DNA of 64,000 nt from Odiellus spinosus (taxonomy: Eukaryota; Arthropoda; Arachnida; Opiliones; Phalangiidae): assembly GCA_963920705.1 (NCBI GenBank), contig CAWUCO010000074.1:1921637-1985636 (forward strand), read 5' to 3'. Each line of letters begins with the position of its first letter. Position 1 is the stretch's first letter. The notes under the pieces were generated by a model. The model made no database searches and had not been told where the DNA came from. It saw only the letters and a list, made by a program, of their open reading frames with translations. This document shows positions 23,901-34,822 of this stretch, one piece after another. Both the position numbers and the translations under genes were made by a program.

Positions 23901-25481
23901 TGATGAGCGTTAAGAATAATACTGTTACCCTACAAGACCCTACCACAATGGAAGAGGCCTTGTTAAGTCCTCAAAGGATAGAATGGGAGTTAGCCATGAC
24001 TGAAGAGTTGCAATCCTTTACCGAAACAAATACATGGACCTTAACCGAATTACCAAAGAATAAATGTGCCATTGGTTGCAAGTGAGTCTTCAAAACGAAA
24101 CGGGATGTAGAAGGGAATATCATCAAATATAGGGCTCGACTTGTCGCCCACGGATTTTCCCAACGATTTGGCACTGACTATGATGAAGTATTTGCCCCTG
24201 TAGGGAAACAAGCAACGTTTCGTACCTTGCTCGCATTGGCGAGTGAAAACAATTTAATAGCTTTCCATTTCGACATCAAGACAGCATTTCTAAATGGTAC
24301 ATTGACTGAAGAGATATGAAGCAGCCTCCTGTAGTCAATACTTCAGAATCAAATAACCACCTCGTTTGCAAGTTACGACGAAGTATTTACGGTTTAAAAC
24401 AAGCAGCTCGTGTTTGGAATGAGAAACTAAATACAGTACTGGAAGCTGATGGTTTTAAGAGAGGCAGTGCAGACACTTGTTTGTACTCAAGGAAATTTGG
24501 AAACGAGTGGTGTTTTGTTTTCGTTCATGTTGACGATCTGATCGTCCTTGGAAACGAAGTCTTTAGACAGAGTTTTTTTGATTACATATCAAGTCTTTAG
24601 ACAGAGTTTTTTTGATTACATATCAAAGTCGTTTAAAGTCAATGATCTTGGAGAATTGAAGATGTATTTGGGAATCAAAGAAGAACGCACCGCCAGTGGA
24701 AAATATATTATTCATCAGTCTTCTTATATTTTACGCATTCTTCATCGTTTTAACATGAATAATGCTAAACCTGATCGAACACCAATGGATACAGGGTACT
24801 TTAAACAGGACTTAAACCAAGTTAGAGTGGATATGCCTGATAAAGATCGGTACCGACAAGCTATCGGATGCCTTTTGTATCTATCAACATGTACAAGCCC
24901 TGATATCGCAATCAGCAAATCCATGTACAGCTGATTGGACGGCTGTAAAACGTGTTATGCGGTATCTTCAAGGAACTAGAGATTTGAAGCCCAAACTCGG
25001 TGATACAAACGCCACCTTGAAAACCATTTTTTGTTATGCCGACGCGGATTATGCGGGAGATATACATGATAGAAAATCTAATTCAGGCTTCATTTTACAA
25101 TGGCATGGAGCATCCATTAGCTGGGCAAGTCGAAAACAAGCTAATGTTGCACTCTCTTCAACAGAGGCCGAGTATGTTGCTTTGGCGGAGGTTTGTCGTG
25201 AGGCGTTGTGGTTTGTAAAATTGATGAAGGACTTACAACAATCAGACACTACTATTACAGTATACGAGGATAATCAAAGTTGTCTCAAGATGGTACAAAA
25301 TGACGCGGTCACTCAACGTACAAAACACATTGCTACGCGTTATCATTTTATAAAAGATTTACGTAATGTGTTTAATTTTCAATATGGTGCCACTGAACAT
25401 ATGATAGCAGATTTGTTAACAAAACCTCCAGATAAAGTTAAATTTCAGCATTTAATGTTGTTAATTGGATTTACTAAATGA
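23901..25481 (+). CDS. pol: Copia reverse transcriptase and RNase H region
   Basis: RT blocks include YRARLVAHGFSQRFG, FDIKTAFLNG, SIYGLKQAARVWN and the catalytic HVDDLIVLGNE (near 24528). RNase H has CYADADYAGD (near 25035), SWASRKQANVALSSTEAEY and ITVYEDNQSCLK. These are diagnostic of Ty1/copia. Broken. Confidence 0.9.
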
Positions 25482-25617
25482 ATGTTTCAATGTATGATTT
25501 AATGATAGGTGTTTATAATTTTGGATGTGATTAATTAGTTTGTGTTATTAATTGGTTTACGAAATATTTGTCTCATTGTATAATTTAAAGACTTAATATG
25601 TTAACTTTGAGAAGGGA

Positions 25618-25804
25618 TATTGGAATTTCAAAGTTCACTTGGTATTCTTATCTTTAAAGTTTAGACTAATTGTTTTTTAATTGTGTTTACTTGCTAAATA
25701 CTTTTGTATTCGATAACTCACTCTTTTTAAAATAAATGTTGTAATAAGTTAGGTACAGTTTTATTCCGCTTATCACCTTATACATAGTTTGAGTAATTTC
25801 AACA
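25618..25804 (+). repeat. Copia 3' LTR
   Basis: Second LTR, preceded by the purine tract GAGAAGGGA. Confidence 0.9.
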
Positions 25805-25809
25805 TTTTG

Positions 25810-26297
25810 ATGGCATGGTCAAAAAGATGGCAGAGGATACCCAAGATTGTTCTATCCTATTGGAAGAATTAATCTCGAGAGTTTCTCACGAGAATAAATC
25901 TGTTGAAATAAATGTGATACAATCACCACTGATGGTAATAGAGGAGCAATCGATTGTTACAAACGGGGAGCAATCGATTAATCCAACATATTCGATTGCT
26001 GCGCCCGAGGCGCAATCGATTGTGGCTACCGAGAACAATATGATTTTATCGCGGGCTGTCCAATTTCCAATGGACACGTCAACGGTAGTAGAGGAGAAAT
26101 CTATTGTCCCGTCTATTAATCCGACACATTCGATTACTGCGCCTGAGGAGCAATCGATTGTGGCTACCGAGAATCAATCGGATGTACCAGAGACAGTCCA
26201 ATTTCCAATGGTAACGCCAAAGGCAATTAAGAAAAAAAAGATTTTGGCTAGCAAATTCCCAACTGATCTCCCAAGCAAACTCATTGTCCAGATATAA
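25810..26297 (+). CDS. Unknown ORF 'A', 3' part
   Basis: Continues the frame interrupted by copia. It has a hydrophilic stretch then four repeats of an EEQSIV / EAQSIVATEN motif around the DNA palindrome CAATCGATTG, then a Lys-rich tail (AIKKKKILASKFPTD). After the stop at 26297 the same frame stays open for 43 more codons (RAKEHADPKDKKDLE...). The inverted copy at 34500-34797 has the stop at the same place. The family is unknown. Confidence 0.45.
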
Positions 26298-26465
26298 AGG
26301 GCAAAAGAACATGCGGACCCCAAAGATAAAAAGGATTTAGAGATTAGTCAAAAAATTAGAAGGACTGAGCGAATGATTAAACCAAAACGGGATGACGGAA
26401 TGCTTTACCCTCCCCTAAAAAAATCTTAAATTGCATTGTGTTTGCCTTAAACCTGCCGATAATAC
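26155..26465 (+). repeat. Outer flank of M1, duplicated inverted at 34477-34797
   Basis: The tail of ORF A plus about 170 bp down to the M1 terminus reappear as the reverse complement at 34477-34797. The duplication therefore covers more than element M itself. Confidence 0.85.
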
Positions 26466-27670
26466 CAGAAGTTAATAATTATATCAAGAAGTGTATTGCT
26501 TTGAATTTTTCCGCTCCATCAAATTTTCATTGCTCTCCCCTTAGGCGCGGAGGCGAATATTAATGTAACGCGGTTTTGAAGCCCACGTGATTTGGACGGC
26601 CGCTTCACTTGGTACATAGAGAAAGAGTGGCACTGCGCCAATAAACCAGTTCCTCTAAAACTTGTTTTATGGAGATTATGGAGGATGTCAAGTCAAAACT
26701 AGGCATAGGCATAATATTTTCGATAAATATAATTAAGTAGATTATTTTTGCAAAAATAAAATCCGTAGATTAATCATTAGTGTCAAATATATTTTTAATA
26801 ATTACCGCATTTGTTTGAGTCGATGCGCTAAACATAAAATCACAGTTGTCACGCTGAATTTGTTTTGTTACTGAAGGTTTTAAATAAAGATCACACTGTA
26901 TATTGTTGTTTTGGCAGAGACAGAAGGTGAGCCGCATTTTTAAATTGAGCTCGGTTTATTTAAGTAACCGTTAATGGATCAAGTTGCGAGCGATATAGAC
27001 TCAGACGCCGTGAAAAAAAAAAAAACCCGGCAGCGGCTCGCCGAGTTTTTTCCATACCGGCGGCCGCGCCTCGACGAGATTTTTCCATACCGGCGGCCGC
27101 GCCTCGCCGAGATTTTTCCAGACCGTCGGCCGCGCCAAAAATATTGTTGAACGTAGCGCCGGGCCGGGAGCCGGGCGTAATGGGCGGCGTTGGAGTATAG
27201 AGCGATAGTTTAATATCCAAGATTCCACCAACTGAACTAACCAAGGCTTAGACCAATTCGAGCTTAAAGACTTTGGACTAACAAATACGTGGTATTAAAT
27301 TGAATTTAAAACTTATAATGTCAAACTGAGAAAGGATAAAATGCAATTTGCGACTAAAATTCGATTATTTATGTAGGATTACAAAAATATAATTGTTTAT
27401 ATCCGGTAAGTAAAACCTTCAGTCTCGGGCGGCGCGCGGGCGCCATTTTACTTGTTTACTATCGCATCTGCGAGACTGTGACGCGCGACTATGACGCGCG
27501 ACTATGACGGGCGCCCCGCGTGATCTTAAAGAACTATTTTCAACATTTCCTCACTCTCATTGGTCAATGCAAAAAGTGCTTTTGTCTGCTCAAGAAATTA
27601 GATGGAATACATGGTGAAAGTTGAAAATTCAATGAAGTAGTACACTTCTTGATATAATTATTATCTTCTG
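26466..27670 (+). mobile_element. Element M, copy M1 (1.2 kb, terminal inverted repeats)
   Basis: Ends are inverted: CAGAAGTTAATAATTATATC at 26466 and GATATAATTATTATCTTCTG at 27670, extending to AAGAAGTGTA inside, so about 30-bp TIRs. No transposase. It contains a GC-rich core (27010-27190) with three ~33-bp copies built on TTTTTCCATACCGGCGGCCG, unusual in this AT-rich DNA, and GACGCGCGACTATGACGCGC near 27480. It is a non-autonomous DNA transposon of unknown superfamily. Confidence 0.8.
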
Positions 27671-28190
27671 AAATTACGTTTTCGGGACTTAATAATCGAC
27701 TACCCCAGCAAGGTTGTATATCGTGGCAAAGGTCTTGCCAAGACTCAAATTTATAGACATTAATAAAAAAAAATCGAGTTGCACTTTTTGTTCAACTGCC
27801 AACTGGGCGGAAAATGGTACCCCCGAAAGAATTTTTTCCGCAAATATGGTTCTGTAGCTCAAGAACCAAAATATGTACGTTAATTTTGAGTAGATTAATA
27901 TTTTTGGCAGCCTATATTACGTATAATTTCTAAGTTTGATTGAATTTGTTCAGAAATTAGTAGTTGGATATTTTCCAAAAGGTACCAAAAGAAGCTTCAA
28001 GATACACGATTTTTCTGGGGTGTTGTAAAAATTTACTTTAATAAAAAAGTTTCCAAAATTTTTCAGAGAACTTAGATTTGGTCTTTATTTAGGTAAAGTA
28101 CCATCTGTACCAATTTTCATCAAAATCGGCCGACCCATGGTATTACGACTGGTCGATTCTGCATGGAATGACCCAAGTCTAATAATATAG
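27671..28190 (+). repeat. Repeat family Z, copy 1
   Basis: AAATTACGTTTTCGGGACTT onward matches 40573-41070 in the same orientation, and part of it matches 35385-35540 in reverse. Shared phrases include GGTCTTGCCAAGACTCAAAT and ATCAAAATCGGCCGA. No coding capacity seen. Confidence 0.8.
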
Positions 28191-28212
28191 GAGTTTACAA
28201 TAAATTGAAAGA

Positions 28213-28365
28213 TTGAAGTGACAGATATTATTACAAAAATGTCTTTGTGAACAAAGACCCAGAAGGACACGTTATAATTTTGGATGGCTGAAGTGACAGA
28301 TATTATATCAAAAATGTCTTTGGGAACAAAGACCTAGAAGGACATGTTATGATTTCGTATTGCTG
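28213..28365. repeat. Two-copy tandem repeat, ~75 bp
   Basis: GAAGTGACAGATATTAT ... AAAAATGTCTTTG ... AAGACC ... GAAGGACA appears twice head to tail, and a third copy begins at 28364. Confidence 0.8.
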
Positions 28366-29759
28366 AAGTGACAAATAAAATTTTCTTTTAAATCTTAAAA
28401 TTTTAAATTTAATCACAATCTTCACAATCTGACAGGATTTAGAGGTTCTAATTTCAAAATAACTTATTTTATTCACTCGGAAATATTTCAGAAACAACTT
28501 AACAGACGATTTTCTCCCATTGGCCCTTAACATTAAATTTGACTTAATTATTCTTCAGGGACTACGTGTCAGACAAAACAAAACTTCGATCTTTAGAAAA
28601 TATTGCGTGGGGAAAACAAAATATTACCTCCCCGACAACGTTAACCTAACCTAATCCTACTTTAAATAAAAGATGGTTGTATGTAAAGAATTAGGATGAG
28701 TATATGGATCAGAGTGCTTTTGATTGCCAGTATTTTATTTCACCTCTATGTTACAGTGTATAACAATTTTCTCACTATACTCAGAGTACTCAAATTTCCC
28801 ATGACCTTATTTTATGTCAGGTCGTAGGATGAGTAGAGACAACCACAATGAAATGTTTATTTTAAATGTAAATAAGTGGAATACAAATTCTAGAAAAATA
28901 AATCCATCGGTATCATTAGGCTGTACTGCGCAATTTTCTTTTGTTAATCCAATGATTTGATAGAATCGAATAATTCAATCTAGGGTGGCTTCCGTCCGGT
29001 ATTGATTTCGTCTGAATTTCTTGTTCTGACGTTCTAATTAAGGACCATTGCTGATGTTTTCATCATACATGTGAATGATCTCAGTCATTGAAAGAATCCA
29101 AGGATATAGCTTGTCAAAAACCGCTGGCAGGCTGACAAGACCTTCTTCTGCACTCCTAAAATAAATATAAATCTTAAAAAGCCTGAAGAAAAAAAAAAAG
29201 GCTAAATTCCACACAGTATTTACACTTGAATAGTTATTTTTACATGTGACTGTAGGCATCTAACATGTCGAGTCTCAAAACACTCGCTGCTTTATGTCCC
29301 AATTCTTGTGGCCAGGCCGTCTCTTCCTGCTGTTAAATGGAAATGACACCAGTGAAGTTGCTCTGTTGACTTCAAACGGTGATGACATTCTGCGGTGGTT
29401 GACAAGGTCTTTACGAAATTTAACTGCTATTCAGTACTCCTAAACCTCCAACTTATATTTAACTATAATTTATCTGAACGATAGTAACATACACACAAAT
29501 CGAAGTCCAAAGGTAATAGCAGTCAATTACTTTAATAACTATCTCTATAATGCCAACATCTCTAATCCAATAAAAGCGTGACTTAAATCTTTATACCTCT
29601 CTTACTACTTCCACTCTGCTCTGCTCTCTAACGAACTTCGCTGGAGACGCCTGGTTTTGATATGACTTTTGTGGGAAATGTTTCCCGGCTTTATAGTGGA
29701 AATAACTGAAGCCTTTTTAGATTTGTTTTCTCCAACATCTGATGCGCATTTTTAGCTAG
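28366..29759. other. Mostly unassigned; short T-end scrap
   Basis: 28626-28655 reads TTACCTCCCCGAC then GTTAACCTAACCTAATCC, the inner end of the T family. The rest has only chance ORFs, such as a minus frame at 29038-29259. 29270-29640 has higher GC, but I recognise nothing. Confidence 0.4.
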
Positions 29760-30335
29760 ACCCAACCCTAGTGAGGTCTAGGTACTGTATTCACTGCGGC
29801 GTCGGCGTCTTGCAAGAAGACGAAATACGTCATCGAATCGAAAAGACTTTCGTCTTCTTTCCTCTCCGAGTGAACTTTTTGTTCACGGAGAGGTTCTGGC
29901 TGTTACGTCATCGAATAGGAAAAACTTTCGTCTTCCGAGTGAACTTTTAGTTCGCGTACGTGACGTCGGATGAAGACGTCATCACCCACGGCGCTTGACT
30001 CTCCAATAAAATTCGCATATACAGTTATTAGCTTCTACTTTGCTGTAAACGTACATCTACCACAGCTCATTGAAGAGCAGCAACCGTTACTCGCTTGATA
30101 GTTTATAATGATAAACGAAAGCGTTATATAGTATCTTTTGGATTCGCGTCTATTTTGGCCTTCTGAGGTGATAGCTTTTACTGAGTTGAAACGTAATATT
30201 CATATAAATTAAAATTAAAACAGATTAAATGATTTAACTTAATCTAAAAACCAATGTTGCTGAAACTTAAATTTAATATAAAAGATATTTTCGAAGATAT
30301 TCAATATTTTCTTATAGGTTGATTAGATAAAGGCG
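29760..30335 (-). mobile_element. Diverged T-related fragment (T5)
   Basis: 30150-30330 matches the T subterminal block (GAAACGTAATATT, GAAGATATTCAATATTT) in the orientation of T2. The hairpin at 29861-29893 matches the T terminal hairpin with compensated changes. Between them are short direct repeats with GACGTCATC and CTTTCGTCTTC. Confidence 0.55.
29861..29893. other. T-like hairpin, covarying form
   Basis: Arms CCTCTCCG + GTGAAC and GTTCAC + GGAGAGG pair around a T-rich loop. Both T/A changes relative to T3 keep pairing. Confidence 0.6.
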
Positions 30336-30465
30336 TGTTTTCACGGGTGTTCAAGATAAAATGAATTAACAGATTTTAGATATTATGGTGCGTTTTCACA
30401 CGGGTATCCAAGATAAATTAATAAAGATTAGATATATAGACGCGTTCACAGGTAGCCAAGTTGAA

Positions 30466-31140
30466 AAACAAGATTTGAAAAACATGATTCGAAAAACATG
30501 CTTCGAACATGCTTCGAAAAACATGATTGGAAAAACATGATTGGAAAAACATGATTGGGAAAAACATGCTTCGAAAAACATGCTTCGAAAAACATGCTTC
30601 GAAAAACATGTTTGGAAAAACATGATTGGAAAAACTTGATTGGAAAAACATGATTGGAAAAACATGATTGGAAAAACATGATTGGAAAAACATGATTGGA
30701 AAAACATGATTGGAAAAACATGATTGGAAAAACATGATTGGAAAAACATGATTGGAAAAACATGATTGGAAAAACATGATTGGAAAAACATGATTGGAAA
30801 AACATGATTGGAAAAACATGATTGGAAAAACATGATTGGAAAAACATGCTTCGAAAAACAAGCTTCGAAAAACAAGCTTCGAAAAACAAGCTTCGAAAAA
30901 CATGCTTCGAACATGCTTCGAAAAACAAGCTTGGAAAAACATGCTTGGAAAAACAAGATTGGAAAAACATGATTGGAAAAAGATGATTGGAAAAAGATGA
31001 TTGGAAAAACATGCTTCGAAAAACAAGCTTCGAAAAACACGTTTCGAAAAACACGCTTCGAACATGCTTCGAAAAACGTGCTTCGAAAAACAAACTTCGA
31101 AAAACATGCTTCGAAAAACATGATTTGAAAAACTTTACGC
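30466..31140. repeat. 14-bp minisatellite (GGAAAAACATGATT)
   Basis: About 45 copies of GGAAAAACATGATT with GCTTCGAAAAACA variants at both sides. A unit length of 14 is not a multiple of three, so every minus frame stays open with the same 14-residue repeat. Those long frames are not genes. Confidence 0.92.
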
Positions 31141-31351
31141 AACTTCGTGTTTAAATGAATCTCGAAACGCCATTCAAATTGTTCAAAGAGCGTTTATGCA
31201 TGCATAACAAGCATAATTCTTTTTTTAGCCTGTTTTACAATGTCATGGGTCTAGCTATTCCTATGGGTTTGCCCATCTTGTTTGAATATCTCTTCAATTT
31301 CTTTTAAGTGATTGCGCATATTTTGATTTGGAATATATCTATGGGCATTAA

Positions 31352-31760
31352 TCAACGCACGTGTGAACAATTTCTGGTTAAGAACATACAAATTTTGAAC
31401 TGCTTTATCATTAATTTATACATGGGATGTATAAATTCATGGTACTGTTTTAAACTCATTTTGTTGCTAATTGCCAGAGCTGCAGTAATTAGAACTATAC
31501 TTCGGTCGCTAGAATAAACAGCCGGGTATAAAATATTTGTTTTTCCTGATAGTCTTTTTTGCGCATGAAAGAACACAAAAAGAAAATTTGTCAACGTTAG
31601 GACGCTTTGATCCTCGGTTATTAACTCTGCTAATGGTAAAGGACGAGATGTTTTGTCAATTTCAGGAGATCCCATGACTATTGCGTAGTACATGAAACTT
31701 TTAGAATTTTCGGTTATCGCTACTGATCCTGTTCCGTCCCAAAAAAAATGTCGCGCCTAG
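31352..31760 (-). pseudogene. DDE-type transposase core-like region
   Basis: FFWDGTGSVAITENSKSFMY (first Asp on a beta strand), then PLPLAELITEDQS, TNFLFVFF and YPAVYSSDRSIVL (second Asp candidate), then NCSHV further on. This alternation follows the RNase-H-fold core of MULE/KDZ-like transposases. The final Glu was not located. Confidence 0.5.
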
Positions 31761-31909
31761 CATTCTCTCGAGCGTAATTGACAGAAGCTCTAGTATACAT
31801 AGAAACAGACCGAGGTTTACTTCCGATTTGCTGAACGTAAGAACCATACACAGGATCTTTTCCGAGTAAATCTAAAGATTCGCTTAAATCTTCCGCTTTG
31901 CGTTGTTTT

Positions 31910-32317
31910 TCATAAATTTCGTACCTGTTCGAGTGTAGAATCTCTTAAGTTCCCTAAAGCTATGTCATTCGGAGAGGTTTTAGATTCAATATTGTATATA
32001 GCCTCCAATGGTTTTAATCGAGGGTTAGCCAAAAATGCCTCTTGTAAAGCCCCCCTTTTAGCGCCTCGAATCGGAGTACAGGCTAAACTCGCCACTTCAT
32101 GATATCGTATACCTTCATTTGATATAACGCAATTAAAATCTTTGAAAATTTTAATAGTGCATTTGGCTTGGCAAGACTTTGGCATAGCTTTACTCCTTGA
32201 ACAGTATAAATTGCATGAAAAGAGAATTTTACTGGCTATGTTGTTATCCGGTGCGTATTGCGTAATGATTAAGAACATTCTACATACATTGGGGATTGTG
32301 CTCTTTAAAAATGTCAT
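31910..32317 (-). pseudogene. Cys/His zinc-finger-like region of the transposase
   Basis: CNLYCSRSKAMPKSCQAKCTIKI, then about 20 residues to GIRYHEVA and TPIRGAKRGALQEAF, has the C...C...H spacing seen in FLYWCH/WRKY-type fingers of MULE-like transposases. Confidence 0.45.
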
Positions 32318-32779
32318 CTAAAGGTACTTTATAATGATTAGGATTTAATGATTTAGATGAATCGCAACCTATACTCATTTTATTCCATACATCTTTTGAA
32401 ATAGTAAATTTAATTTTAACGGGAATGGTTTTAGTCATGTCTTTTTGCGCGAGTTCACGGTCAATGCGCAAAACATCTCTACATACTTCTTCGGACATGG
32501 AGAGCAGACTAAGGCCGGAGCTGTTACTTGTCGGTTTGAAAATATTTTTCGGGACTACTTGACTTAAATTTATTTTCCCAAGTCGGACTATGTGATAATT
32601 GTGTATCGGGTTTTTGAGGTTGCATAACCGAATTAGATGCAACCGAAATATCAGATTTTGTAACATCGCTTAGGGGTGGGGGAGTGCTTTAGAATAAAGA
32701 CTTGACTGAGGCATGGTTCCTTCATTGAATGTGCTGCGTTTGCCTTCGCAGTCGGGACCAGATTCCGTAACAGCATGAA

Positions 32780-33141
32780 TTTATACATCCCTGTGGGATG
32801 TATAAATTCATGGTTTTACATTCTAAACAACGGTACGAAAATTCGAAATTATAACTAAAACTGTCGTCTAAAAGGGAGCTGTTATCGTTTAATAATTCTT
32901 GAGGATCTTGCATGGTTGCAAAACCTAATCTGTTTCTCGAAATCTTTTCTAGAAGACGGAGAAGTGGGATAACTTCTTCCGATTTTACCGGGGACATTGA
33001 ATCCTCAGTCAGTTTTGCGAGAAACTCCAATAAAATTTTATTCGATATGCTTGTCTGATTCAACCGAATAACTTCAAGCAGAGCTTGTAAAAGAGAAGAA
33101 ACCCAGCAATTTTGGTAACAATTTTGAATTCCTCTCCTCAT
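32780..33141 (-). pseudogene. USP (peptidase C19)-like domain
   Basis: GIQNCYQNCWVSSLLQALLE matches the Cys box of ubiquitin-specific proteases (G-x-x-N-x-x-N-x-C-W-x-x-S-x-L-Q-x-L), with the nucleophile Cys kept. Next comes MQDPQELL, like the family's QQDAQEFL, then SYRCLECKTMN, like the zinc-ribbon part. The His/Asp box is not seen; the frame breaks down at an inserted palindrome (32782-32820). Confidence 0.6.
32782..32820. repeat. Perfect short palindrome inside the USP-like region
   Basis: CATGAATTTATACATCCC and its complement around TGT. The same text, TTTATACATGGGATGTATAAA, occurs at about 31415-31437. Confidence 0.75.
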
Positions 33142-33147
33142 AACGGA

Positions 33148-33267
33148 TTTTTGACATTGGGGACATTTAAAGGTTTTATCTTTTCTAACCTGATTAGTCG
33201 TATTAGGACTATCCCGTAAACCTGCGCATCTAAAATGGAACCATTTTTGACACTCTGTACACTCGAA
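33148..33267 (-). pseudogene. PHD-finger C-terminal half
   Basis: ECTECQKWFHFRCAGL ... FKCPQCQK shows the CxxC, W-F-H-x-x-C and final CxxC of a PHD finger, which in other proteins reads histone tails. The first Cys pairs are not present; the M2 element abuts here. Confidence 0.65.
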
Positions 33268-34476
33268 GTTAATAATTATATCAAGAAGTGTACTACTTCA
33301 TTGAATTTTCAACTTTCACCATGTATTCCATCTAATTTCTTGAGCAGACGAAAACACTTTTTGCATTGACCAATGATAGAGAGGAAATGTTGAAAATAGT
33401 TCTTCAAAATCACGTGGGGCGCCCGTCATAGTCGCGCGTCACAGTCTCACAGATGCGATAGTAAACAAGTAAAATGGCGCCCGCGCCCCGCCCGAGACTG
33501 AAGGTTTTACTTACCGGATATAAACAATTATATTTTTGTAATCCTACATAAATAATCGAATTTTAGTCGCAAATTGCATTTTATACTTTCTCAGTTTGAC
33601 ATTATAAGTTTTAAATTCAATTTAATACCACGTATTTGTTAGTCCAAAGTCTTTAAGCTCCAATTGGTCTAAGCCTTGGTTAGTTCAGTTGGTGGAATCT
33701 TGGATATTAAACTATCGCTCTATACTCCAACGCCGCCCATTACGCCCGGCTCCCGGCCCGGCGCTACGTTCAACAATATTTTTGGCGCGGCCGACGGTAT
33801 GGAAAAATCTCGGCGAGGCGCGGCCGCCGGTATGGAAAAATCTCGGCGAGGCGCGGCCGCCGGTATGGAAAAAACTCGGCGAGCCGCAGCCGAAACATGG
33901 TCATGCAGCTGCCGGTTTTTATTTTTTTTTTTCACAGCGTCTGAATCTATATCGCTCGCAACTTGATCCATTAACGGTTACTTAAATAAACCGAGCTCAA
34001 TTTTAAAATGCGGCTCACCTTCTGTCTCTGCCAAAACAACAATATACAGTGTGATCTTTATTTAAAACCTTCAGTAACAAAACAAATTCAGCGTGACAAC
34101 TGTGATTTTATGTTTAACGCATCGACTCAAACAAATGCGGTAATTATTAAAAATATATTTGACACTAATGATTAATCTACGGATTTTATTTTTGCAAAAA
34201 TAATCTACTTAATTAAATTTTTCGAAAATATTATGCCTAGTTTTGATTTGACATCCTCCATAATCTCCATAAAACAAGTTTTAGAGGAACTGGTTTTTTG
34301 GCGCAGTGCAACTCTTTCTCTATGTACCAAGTGAAGCGGCCGTCCAAATCACGTGGGCTTCAAAACCGCGTTACATTAATATTCGCCTCCGCGCCTAGGG
34401 GGGGGAGAGCAGTGAAAATTTGATGGAGCGGGAAAATTCAAAGCAATACACTTCTTGATATAATTATTAACTTCTG
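33264..34476 (-). mobile_element. Element M, copy M2
   Basis: Reverse-oriented copy of M1 with the same TIRs, GC-rich core and length (about 1.2 kb). A frame of about 96 codons (33676-33966) is mirrored in M1 (26960-27244), but it crosses the short GC repeats and changes at its end. Confidence 0.85.
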
Positions 34477-34797
34477 GTATTATCGGCAGGTTTAAGGCAA
34501 ACACAATACAATTTAACATTTTTTTAGGGGAGGGTAAAGCATTCCGTCATCCCGTTTTGGTTGAATCATTCGCTCAGTCCTTCTAATTTTTTGACTAATC
34601 TCTAAATCCTTTTTATCTTTGGGGTCCGCATGTTCTTTTGCCCTTTATAACTGGACAATGAGTTTGCTTGGGAGATCAGTTGGGAATTTGCTAGCCAAAA
34701 TCTTTTTTTTTCTCAATTGCCTTTGGCGTTACCATTGGAAATTGGACTGTCTCTGGTACATCCGATTGATTCTCGGTAGCCACAATCGATTGCTCCT
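34477..34797 (-). repeat. Inverted duplicate of 26155-26465
   Basis: Carries the tail of ORF A in reverse. It breaks at GCTCC (34797), then TTGATATAATTATTAACTTCTGG, another copy of the M terminus. Confidence 0.85.
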
Positions 34798-34822
34798 TGA
34801 TATAATTATTAACTTCTGGTAA

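Larger units (their letters stand above)
21378..25804 (+). mobile_element. Ty1/copia LTR retrotransposon, broken
   Basis: A 4.4-kb element with short LTRs (182 and 187 bp) that differ at a few percent of sites, so it is older than the BEL copy but still young. The 5-bp duplication TTTTG flanks it. Gag, protease, integrase, RT and RNase H are all present in copia order. The coding region is broken, with several breaks. Confidence 0.95.
31160..33267 (-). pseudogene. DNA-transposon gene remnant: PHD + USP + DDE-like
   Basis: Broken minus-strand gene read from 33267 down. Domains in order are a PHD finger end, a USP-type peptidase-like domain, a linker, a Cys/His zinc-finger-like domain and a DDE-type transposase-like core (each listed below). 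The frame changes at least twice and stops are present. One frame change lies near 32570 and one where the frames at 32280-32317 overlap. The N-terminus is cut exactly at the TIR of element M2. The minisatellite follows the 3' end. The domain order and the core resemble MULE/KDZ-like transposases, but the superfamily call is tentative. Confidence 0.6.

Noticed and set aside
26960-27244. 94-codon frame with EKSRRGAAAGM repeats in element M (also 33676-33966)
   Set aside because: It crosses 33-bp GC-rich repeats whose length is a multiple of three, and M1 and M2 are recent copies, so conservation gives no support.
30396-31142. Three long overlapping minus-strand frames of 215-248 codons
   Set aside because: A 14-bp tandem repeat without stops leaves all three frames open with the same repeating peptide; it is a minisatellite.
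33660-33700. TTAGTTCAGTTGG as a Pol III A box in element M
   Set aside because: No convincing B box at the right distance and no cloverleaf.
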